Shown here piece by piece: positions 1-4,311 of a stretch of 6,545 bases of DNA. Numbering within the stretch: the first letter of the stretch is position 1; every line of letters starts with the position of its first letter. Both the position numbers and the translations under genes were made by a program. A model generated the notes under the pieces. It did no database searches and had not been told where the DNA came from. It was given only the letters and a program-made list of their open reading frames with translations. The stretch is from Anaerolineaceae bacterium. Its GTDB lineage: Bacteria > Chloroflexota > Anaerolineae > Anaerolineales > Anaerolineaceae. The stretch covers positions 1 to 6,545 of the forward strand of contig JAGOIM010000086.1 of NCBI GenBank assembly GCA_017995665.1, in the 5' to 3' direction.

Positions 1-100
1 ATGCACGCAGAACTGAAGTTATAGAAGCGATTATAAAAGTGGTTACCGATGTTTCCTGCTCCCCGTCTCCCTTTTCCTGCTGGCGGATTTTGCGAAATGC
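1..100. other. Flank upstream of the tRNA promoter, no gene supported
   Basis: No gene can be supported here. The ATG at position 1 opens only seven codons before TAG at 22-24. The third + frame stays open from the window edge to a TGA at 102-104, but it overlaps the tRNA promoter and its translation is low-complexity (Ser/Pro/Cys). It could be the tail of an upstream gene, but nothing shows this. The minus strand has a TATAAT match (30-35) without a matching -35. Confidence 0.4.
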
Positions 101-129
101 TTGACAGGTGGAAGAGCTTCGACTAAAAT
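101..129 (+). promoter_or_regulatory. Sigma70-type promoter of the tRNA-Phe gene
   Basis: A perfect -35 hexamer TTGACA (101-106) and a near-consensus -10 TAAAAT (124-129) are separated by the ideal 17 bp. Transcription would start around 135-137, only a few bases before the mature 5' end of the tRNA at 140. This fits a short leader removed by RNase P. No operator is visible, so expression is probably constitutive. Confidence 0.85.
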
Positions 130-139
130 CTTTGCTTAC

Positions 140-212
140 GCCGAGTTAGCTCAGTTGGTAGAGCATTCGACTGAAAATTGAAGGGTCCACAGTTCGAGTC
201 TGTGACTCGGCA
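140..212 (+). tRNA. tRNA-Phe, anticodon GAA
   Basis: The 73-nt sequence folds into a complete cloverleaf. The acceptor stem GCCGAGT/ACTCGGC (140-146 with 205-211) is fully paired, with discriminator A at 212. The D arm is GCTC/GAGC with an AGTTGGTA loop. The anticodon stem TTCGA/TTGAA encloses CTGAAAA, so the anticodon is GAA (173-175), reading UUC and UUU. The variable loop is GGGTC, and the T arm is CACAG/CTGTG with a TTCGAGT loop. The 3' CCA is not encoded and must be added after transcription. The gene is a single unit between its own promoter and terminator. Its anticodon and discriminator are the two features that the pheST T-box leader in this window would read. Confidence 0.98.
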
Positions 213-213
213 C

Positions 214-250
214 AAAACAACCGCACCATTCCAGGCGGTTGTTTTATTTT
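214..250 (+). terminator. Intrinsic terminator after tRNA-Phe
   Basis: A perfect 11-bp stem, AAAACAACCGC (214-224) with GCGGTTGTTTT (235-245), closes a 10-nt loop, and the T-rich tract runs on to 250. The A-tract before and T-tract after the GC-rich core are typical of a rho-independent terminator. It lies immediately after the tRNA and should define its 3' trailer. Confidence 0.93.
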
Positions 251-311
251 ATGTAGTTAATGTAGCAATGAAAAAAAACAGCTTCCACAACATCGTTAAA
301 CAATAACAGCG

Positions 312-334
312 CTGGCTCAAATTATTTGAGTCAG
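312..334 (-). terminator. Weak hairpin after the acidic microprotein gene
   Basis: Ten base pairs (312-321 with 325-334, one G-T wobble) close a TTA loop, about 50 bp after the stop of the minus-strand microprotein gene. Read on the minus strand, the stem is followed by a moderately T-rich run (GCGCTGTTATTGTTT). The tract is interrupted, so termination would be weak. On the + strand the downstream sequence is A-rich and does not suit a terminator. Confidence 0.45.
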
Positions 335-386
335 GGAAGCAAAAAGAGCAAAATTAAGCGATCAAGCCGAAAATATGTTCCTGGCT

Positions 387-602
387 TTAGGCAGCGTCCA
401 CTTCCAGATCATCTTCCTCGAAGTCATCATCTTCATCGAAGTCTTCGTCATCATCGAAGTCTTCGTCATCACCGACAACGTAGATTTCTTCCATGACCAT
501 GTCGTTCAATTGGTCGCTGATTTCCTCAAGGGTATCAGCAACTTGTTCCACGGCTTCGCGCAAAAGCCTCAGTTCGGCAAGTAAAGCTTCATTAAATTCC
601 AT
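387..602 (-). CDS. 71-residue acidic coiled-coil microprotein
   Basis: I do not recognise this protein as a named family. I chose the ATG at 602-600 because AAGGAG sits at ideal spacing upstream of it. The frame stays open further upstream, but that extension is basic, unlike the rest, and lacks a comparable ribosome site. Residues 7-35 show an unbroken 4-3 heptad pattern of hydrophobics (L7, L11, L14, V18, V21, L25, I28, L32, M35), predicting a roughly four-turn coiled coil and so probably an oligomer. From residue 45 the chain turns almost wholly acidic: 20 of residues 45-69 are Asp or Glu. Phe recurs every six residues (F49, F55, F61), a tandem hexapeptide. There is no signal peptide or membrane segment, so it is probably cytoplasmic. 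Such tails can mimic nucleic acid or bind basic partners, but that is speculation. It lies on the same strand as the exported protein gene, beyond a hairpin, and may have its own weak promoter. Confidence 0.82.
   Translation of the reverse strand: MEFNEALLAELRLLREAVEQVADTLEEISDQLNDMVMEEIYVVGDDEDFDDDEDFDEDDDFEEDDLEVDAA
415..468. repeat. 18-bp tandem repeat in the microprotein gene
   Basis: Two perfect 18-bp copies lie head to tail (433-450 and 451-468, unit TCATCGAAGTCTTCGTCA on the + strand). A third, degenerate copy at 415-432 matches at 14 of 18 positions. The period is six codons, so changes in copy number keep the frame. On the minus strand the copies encode DDEDFD, DDEDFD and EDDDFE, the acidic tail of the microprotein. 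Confidence 0.93.
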
Positions 603-780
603 AGCAAATCTCCTTATAATAATTTTACTCAACTTTGCTTTAACTTTAGTGAGAGTAAAACCTTTTTTCTGTTTTAACAAATTCGTATGAAAGCATTTTC
701 TACAACTCTGAAGAAGCATAAAGGATGGTTTTGTTGCGCTTATCCGGACTGCCTGTTTTGGATTGAGTCGCTTCATGAAA
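603..780. other. Intergenic leader of the microprotein gene
   Basis: This AT-rich stretch is the upstream region of the minus-strand microprotein. A candidate -35 (TTGTTA, 680-675) with a poor -10 (TACTCT, 657-652) at 17 bp is the best promoter I can see, and it is weak. Nothing else is evident on either strand. Confidence 0.35.
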
Positions 781-811
781 TAGCGGAGTCCCAAAAACCC
801 GGACTCCGCTA
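781..811 (-). terminator. Hairpin terminator of the exported protein gene
   Basis: A perfect 11-bp inverted repeat, TAGCGGAGTCC (781-791) and GGACTCCGCTA (801-811), closes a 9-nt loop that reads GGGTTTTTG on the minus strand. It begins 39 bp past the stop codon of the minus-strand gene. The tail after the stem on that strand (TTTCATG) is short in T. Termination may therefore be partial, or the stem may mainly protect the mRNA 3' end. On the + strand the tail AATTTGATTTATT is slightly richer in T, but no + strand gene precedes it. Confidence 0.6.
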
Positions 812-850
812 ATTTGATTTATTGAAATGAACTCTTGCTCAGTTCAATTC

Positions 851-2605
851 TTATTCTGTCAATCCCCAAACCGCACTGATCGGACCATGCAGGCCGTTTT
901 CCGTGCCATCGAGGGGGATGTCAACCAGCCAGTAAATGTACTCTACGCCAGGAGCGGCTGTTTCGTCCAAATATTCATAGCTTGAGCCGAAGGGATCGCC
1001 GGGAGCGAGACTGCTGAAGATGATTTCAGGATTGATTTGAACCTGTTCGCCATCCTTGCTTTCGGCGCGCAAAATATTGAAACCGAAATTATTTGTCTCG
1101 GTAACCGTTTCCCAAGAAATCAAAATGCCGTTTTCGACGCCTTCAGCAGAAAGATATGCCAGCGTTACCGGTGTAATCTGACTGCGGGTATAAGAGGCGT
1201 AAACACAATAGCAATTACGCACCCGTTCGGCGGTGTAAATCTGGTTGAACTGGATAGTTCCGGTCGGCACATCAGGGCAGATACCACCGGCTGTAATCGG
1301 CGTGAAACCCATAATCGAGACAAAGTATTCTTGATCATGCTCCGCGTCGATGACACAGGTAAAGGATTGATCGGTAGATGGTGCAGTTATTTTCACCATG
1401 TCGGCACAACCGCTGCGATTAGGACCGGTGTCGCCGGCGACATTCGGCGCAGCTGATCCACCGGGCCAACCGGGAGCACTGGGTCCGTAGGCACAGGGGT
1501 TGTCACCATTTGGTGTTTCGTCCAGCGTGAACAAAAAGTCGAAATTCAGGTCGTTACTTGGCGCAGTCGGATCAAAAGTTTGGCCTGGAGGACAACCGAG
1601 GTCGTTGATTGTCAGCGTGAGCGGAACGGTGTTAAAGGCATTGCCTGGCGAATTTATTGGGTTGTTGTAGTGGCAAAACCTCCCTATTGGGAAAAGTTGG
1701 CCTTCTACAGGTTCAAAAGCGCTGTCAATTTGGCCAGCGAAACCAAAACCACTCTGAAGGTCAAAGTTATTGGGTTCAGATCCCTCATCATCAGGACAGG
1801 AACCGGGGCTAGGTGTGCCATAGCGCACCTGGTTTTCATCAAGTGGTGAAAGTACATAGATATCAGCTCGGTCGTCCTGATCGCCATAATCTGTAACGCT
1901 GGCATATTGATAGTCTTTGACCAAAACGATTGTGCGATAGCTTTCGTTGATGGTGAAAGTTTGGTCGACATGGCTGGTTTGCCCTACGCCAACAGTGGTC
2001 GATGCGATTACATGAACATCGCCTGCCGTAACCGTGCCGGTCAGGTCGATTTTGTCAAATTCTCGGTCGTCTTTAAAGATTAGCAGGGAGTAATTTCCCG
2101 TACCGAGGTTAACTGTTCCACCGGTGCCGTTGTAAATTTCGATGGCAAGTCGGTCGTTGCTGCTACCTCCACCTTGTGCTTGATAGGCATATTCAGAAAT
2201 GAAGAGCCCGGAAGGCGTGGTGCAAGTAATCGTATGCGCACCAAATCCACCCCAGAGAGCGGTTGTGGTGCGAGTCCATTCTCCAAAACTGTTATCGTTC
2301 GCAAAACCCATATCGCCGTTCGGATCGCCCGTACAGACGCTTGGGTTTCGGACATATTTCTCGGTTTGTCCACCGGGGCCTACATTGACATTGTAAATGA
2401 TTCCAACAGCGTCAAAGAGCGTGTAAGTTGGGGCATTGACGGCTCCATAACGTTCACAGGATGCGCCGGTCGTATTAGATGTGGTTGAATCGATGCGCCC
2501 CCAGACGCCATCCGTCGTTCCGAGCGAGAAGGCAAAAACATTCCCAGCCAAAAAAGCCAGGAGCAAAAAAGCAATTCCTGCTGATTTCAAAATTTTGTTT
2601 TTCAT
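851..2605 (-). CDS. Exported modular protein with lamin-tail-like domain
   Basis: This 584-residue protein starts at the ATG at 2605-2603, eight bases after GGAGG. A TTG two codons earlier is too close to that site to serve. Residues 1-25 form a signal peptide: Lys-rich start, hydrophobic run IAFLLLAFLA, and cleavage likely after VFA. Residues 133-235 resemble a lamin-tail domain (LFISEY, then LAIEIYNGTGG, then LTGTVTAGDVHVIA), a beta-sandwich found in many secreted bacterial proteins. Residues 270-470 are low in recognisable motifs and rich in Gly, Pro, Asp and Asn. Residues 480-580 form a C-terminal module (ISWETVTETNNFGFNILRAES, closing with GLHGPISAV) that I recall from secreted Anaerolineae proteins and that is probably fibronectin-III-like. 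Twelve Cys are present (50, 91, 128, 270, 311, 338, 371, 400, 417, 443, 465, 467), so disulfides are plausible. There is no LPXTG motif, PEP-CTERM tail or C-terminal membrane helix, so it is probably released or held non-covalently. I see no catalytic motif, and the function is unknown. Confidence 0.88.
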   Translation of the reverse strand: MKNKILKSAGIAFLLLAFLAGNVFAFSLGTTDGVWGRIDSTTSNTTGASCERYGAVNAPTYTLFDAVGIIYNVNVGPGGQTEKYVRNPSVCTGDPNGDMGFANDNSFGEWTRTTTALWGGFGAHTITCTTPSGLFISEYAYQAQGGGSSNDRLAIEIYNGTGGTVNLGTGNYSLLIFKDDREFDKIDLTGTVTAGDVHVIASTTVGVGQTSHVDQTFTINESYRTIVLVKDYQYASVTDYGDQDDRADIYVLSPLDENQVRYGTPSPGSCPDDEGSEPNNFDLQSGFGFAGQIDSAFEPVEGQLFPIGRFCHYNNPINSPGNAFNTVPLTLTINDLGCPPGQTFDPTAPSNDLNFDFLFTLDETPNGDNPCAYGPSAPGWPGGSAAPNVAGDTGPNRSGCADMVKITAPSTDQSFTCVIDAEHDQEYFVSIMGFTPITAGGICPDVPTGTIQFNQIYTAERVRNCYCVYASYTRSQITPVTLAYLSAEGVENGILISWETVTETNNFGFNILRAESKDGEQVQINPEIIFSSLAPGDPFGSSYEYLDETAAPGVEYIYWLVDIPLDGTENGLHGPISAVWGLTE

Positions 2606-2720
2606 GGTCAAATCCTCCTTAAAAAAGGTAAAAGAACGAAATTGACGAACACATCAACAGCTAAAACTCAGGTCCCACCCTCAATAGCCACCCTGTTTTC
2701 ATCAATCAATTGTTAAAATA

Positions 2721-2749
2721 AATATACCCTTTCGGTATATATTACGCAA
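2721..2749 (-). promoter_or_regulatory. Candidate promoter of the exported protein gene
   Basis: On the minus strand, TTGCGT (2749-2744) and TATATT (2726-2721) are 17 bp apart. The -10 matches 5 of 6 consensus bases and the -35 only 3 of 6. The start would fall near 2714, giving a leader of about 110 nt. The 7-bp inverted repeat at 2722-2740 overlaps the spacer and -10, so a regulator binding it could occlude the promoter. Confidence 0.45.
2722..2740. repeat. 7-bp inverted repeat, possible operator
   Basis: ATATACC (2722-2728) and GGTATAT (2734-2740) are perfect inverted copies around the 5-bp centre CTTTC. The half-sites and centre spacing suit a dimeric repressor, and the repeat sits inside the candidate minus-strand promoter. 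An AT-rich palindrome could also arise by chance. Confidence 0.4.
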
Positions 2750-2893
2750 GTAGTCGTATTGACATTGTATAAACTTTATTGCGAAAATAGAGCGATAATC
2801 AAGGATTATTTTAAATAATTAGATAATTTAAGGGCTTTGCATAAGCTTTTTGGTAAAATTCAGGAAATCAGTGACTATATACAGCAGGGTAAG

Positions 2894-2945
2894 GGTGGGT
2901 CCAAATCACGAATATTCAACAATCCGTAACTAAGCCAGACCCACC
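2894..2945. repeat. 8-bp inverted repeat upstream of the pheST promoter
   Basis: GGTGGGTC (2894-2901) and GACCCACC (2938-2945) are perfect inverted copies separated by 36 bp, ending 25 bp before the pheST -35. The GC-rich arms stand out in an AT-rich region. The role is unknown: the spacing is long for an operator, and no transcript across it is evident. Confidence 0.4.
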
Positions 2946-2970
2946 TGTGCAAGGCTATTCCCTGTTCCTC

Positions 2971-2998
2971 TTGACATCACACGGCAAAATCTTATAAT
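2971..2998 (+). promoter_or_regulatory. Consensus sigma70 promoter of pheST
   Basis: Both hexamers are perfect consensus: TTGACA (2971-2976) and TATAAT (2993-2998), with 16 bp between them. Transcription should start around 3005-3007, exactly where the first paired bases of T-box stem I begin. A strong constitutive promoter followed by a transcription-terminating riboswitch is the normal arrangement for T-box operons. Confidence 0.92.
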
Positions 2999-3006
2999 TG
3001 CACTAT

Positions 3007-3216
3007 CGACTGAGATTGGGAAGAGTAGCTTACACAAGCCGTCGCAGAGAGGTTTCGTCTATGGCTGAAAACGAAACCGACAAAGCAGTAAGTGAAGTTC
3101 GCCCAGGAGTCGCGCGGGTGAAATCAGAGTAGTTCGCGCCGGTTGCTACCGTTATATAGCGTCCTGAGTGGCTCTTTGGAGCAAGAAGGGTGGTACCGCG
3201 GTTAACCCCGTCCCTT
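3007..3216 (+). promoter_or_regulatory. T-box riboswitch reading tRNA-Phe (UUC specifier)
   Basis: This leader senses uncharged tRNA-Phe and controls read-through into pheST. The stem I base pairs CGACT (3007-3011) with AGTCG (3108-3112), then TTGGG (3016-3020) with CCCAG (3102-3106). The specifier loop has the AGTA strand (3024-3027) opposite TTC (3098-3100), a Phe codon. Above it CTTAC pairs with GTAAG (3029-3033, 3088-3092). The distal arm shows the AGAGA bulge (3046-3050), GGTTTCGT/ACGAAACC (3051-3058, 3071-3078) and a terminal loop containing GGCTGAAA. Stem II (3112-3116 with 3135-3139), a small hairpin CGGT/ACCG (3140-3143, 3148-3151) whose loop can pair with AGC at 3158-3160 (a likely IIA/B pseudoknot), and stem III (3171-3174 with 3179-3182) follow. 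The antiterminator pairs AAGGG (3186-3190) with CCCTT (3212-3216) and GCGG (3198-3201) with CCGT (3208-3211), around the seven-base bulge TGGTACC. The UGGU in that bulge complements the ACCA end of the tRNA-Phe in this window. Confidence 0.96.
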
Positions 3217-3234
3217 TTTCGGGCGGGTTTTTTT
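3207..3234 (+). terminator. T-box regulatory terminator before pheS
   Basis: CCCGTCC (3207-3213) pairs with GGGCGGG (3221-3227) around CTTTTTC, followed by seven T (3228-3234). The 5' arm shares bases 3207-3213 with the 3' side of the antiterminator, so the two folds exclude each other. Uncharged tRNA-Phe would favour the antiterminator and allow pheST transcription. Confidence 0.95.
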
Positions 3235-3264
3235 ATGCCTGCTACGCGATATTATGAGGTGAAA

Positions 3265-4299
3265 ATGAACGAATTAGAAAGCAAAATCATTAGTGAAAGA
3301 GCCTCTGCTCTCGAACACCTGAAAGAGGTTCTGAGCCAGGAGTCTTTAGATGCCTGGAAGCAAGAACATCTTGGCAAAGCTTCTTTGGTGATGTCGATGC
3401 TCGGGAAAATGGGAAGTTTTACTCCCGAGGAACGTAAAACCGTTGGTCAGGCAGTCAACCTGGTGCGCGGCGTCCTTGAAGAAGCCTTTAAAGAAAAATT
3501 AGAGCTAATCAAACGCGATGCCCTGATGAACAGAATAGCGAACGAAAAGCTGGATGTCAGCTTGCCGGGCTATCCCGCCAAACGCGGTCGCTTTCACCCA
3601 ATCAACCTGAGCATGCGCGAAATTTATCGCATTTTCGGCGATATGGGTTTCCAGGTTTACATCTCTCCCGAAGTAGAAACAGACCAAACCAACTTTACCG
3701 ATCTAAACATTCCTCCCCACCATCCAGCAAGGGATATGTGGGACACATTCTACACAGAGGATGAGGGTGTGGTTTTGCGAACGCACACTTCCCCCGGTCA
3801 AATCCGCTCGATGCATGATTATTACCCAAATCCGGTTCGTGTAATTTTGCCCGGTACCTGTATGCGCTATGAACAACAAGACCAAAGCCACGAAATCGAA
3901 TTTATGCAATTTGAGCTTTTGGCAGTCGATAAGGGCATCACTTTTGCCCACTTGAAGGGCACGATGGACGATTTTACCAAGCGCATGTTTGGCCCGACTG
4001 CCGAAACGCGTTTGCGCCCCTCCCATTTCCCCTTCACCGAACCGAGCGCAGAGCTTGATATGGCTTGCATTTTCTGCGGCGGTAAAGGTTGTGGCGTCTG
4101 CCATGGCACCGGTTGGATTGAAATTGGCGGTTGTGGCATGGTTCATCCCCGCGTTTTAGAAGCCGGTGGATACGACCCCGAAGTTTACAGCGGCTTTGCT
4201 GCCGGTGTCGGGATTGATCGCACCACACTTTTACGCTATCACATTGACGATATTCGCTATTTGCGCAATAACGATGTTCGCTTCCTTGAACAATTCTAA
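3265..4299 (+). CDS. pheS: Phenylalanine--tRNA ligase alpha subunit
   Basis: PheS is the catalytic subunit of the alpha2-beta2 enzyme that charges tRNA-Phe in the cytoplasm. The ATG at 3265 follows GAGGTGA and gives 344 residues, a normal length. Upstream in-frame starts lie in the T-box or right after its T-tract and lack a ribosome site. Residues 1-90 are the helical tRNA-binding arm. Residues 108-127 hold motif 1 (GRFHPI...EIYRIF). RTHTSP (172-177) carries H174 and S176, and Q215 and E217 follow motif 2 (R201). By comparison with the Thermus enzyme these hold the amino acid's amino group. FPFTEP (255-260) supplies the two ring-stacking Phe, plus E259. Motif 3 is GFAAGVGIDR (310-319); A312 aligns with the E. 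coli Ala294 specificity position. C268, C271, C276 and C279 form a CX2C-X4-CX2C knuckle seen in some lineages. Two usual positions differ: EG after motif 2 is EL, and GFAFG is GFAAG. pheT follows after 12 bp. Confidence 0.97.
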   Translation: MNELESKIISERASALEHLKEVLSQESLDAWKQEHLGKASLVMSMLGKMGSFTPEERKTVGQAVNLVRGVLEEAFKEKLELIKRDALMNRIANEKLDVSLPGYPAKRGRFHPINLSMREIYRIFGDMGFQVYISPEVETDQTNFTDLNIPPHHPARDMWDTFYTEDEGVVLRTHTSPGQIRSMHDYYPNPVRVILPGTCMRYEQQDQSHEIEFMQFELLAVDKGITFAHLKGTMDDFTKRMFGPTAETRLRPSHFPFTEPSAELDMACIFCGGKGCGVCHGTGWIEIGGCGMVHPRVLEAGGYDPEVYSGFAAGVGIDRTTLLRYHIDDIRYLRNNDVRFLEQF

Positions 4300-4301
4300 G
4301 C

Positions 4302-4307
4302 AGGAGG
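4302..4307 (+). promoter_or_regulatory. Ribosome binding site of pheT
   Basis: AGGAGG, a perfect Shine-Dalgarno core, lies 4 nt before the pheT ATG at 4312 and just after the pheS stop at 4297-4299. The strong site and 12-bp gap point to balanced translation of both subunits from one mRNA. Confidence 0.9.
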
Positions 4308-4311
4308 AAAA

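Larger units (their letters stand above)
2606..3006. other. Divergent intergenic region
   Basis: About 400 bp separate the minus-strand exported protein gene from the + strand pheST leader. It holds the leader of the minus gene with a good ribosome site (AAGGAGGA at 2613-2620 on the minus strand), a promoter candidate for that gene (2721-2749), an AT-rich core at about 2700-2880, an 8-bp inverted repeat (2894-2945) and the pheST promoter (2971-2998). No ORF with a ribosome site is seen on either strand. Confidence 0.7.

Noticed and set aside
375..584. Plus-strand ORF opposite the microprotein gene, with Ile/Phe/Val-rich repeats.
   Set aside because: It is the reverse reading of the 18-bp acidic repeat, with no ribosome site. 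The apparent hydrophobic character comes from complementing GAC/GAA codons.
387..794. A 135-residue version of the acidic microprotein starting at 794.
   Set aside because: The first 64 residues are basic and unlike the rest, they run through the 781-791 arm of the hairpin, and the strong AAGGAG site supports the start at 602.
1037..1456. A 139-residue plus-strand ORF opposite the exported protein gene.
   Set aside because: The minus frame has a signal peptide, domains and a ribosome site. This ORF has none.
2665..2682. Minus-strand AGGGTGGGACC resembling a T-box core in the exported protein leader.
   Set aside because: The GCGG that should follow is missing, no terminator/antiterminator pair follows, the leader is about 110 nt with no stem I, and the gene is not an amino-acid or tRNA-charging gene. 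The GGGTGGGTCC at 2893-2902 on the + strand is rejected for the same reasons.
2759..2788. A perfect TTGACA (2759-2764) on the + strand in the intergenic region.
   Set aside because: There is no acceptable -10 at 16-18 bp: the best is GAAAAT at 18 bp. No gene follows before the true pheST promoter.
2834..2851. A small GCTT/AAGC hairpin followed by five T, a possible terminator.
   Set aside because: The stem is only four strong pairs and no transcript upstream of it on the + strand is evident.
3190..3264. A longer PheS starting inside the T-box.
   Set aside because: The first 25 residues would be encoded by the antiterminator and terminator. There is no ribosome site, and PheS normally begins at about the ATG chosen at 3265.
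3703..4146. A 147-residue minus-strand ORF opposite pheS.
   Set aside because: It is antisense to conserved PheS motifs, with no ribosome site and no recognisable domain.
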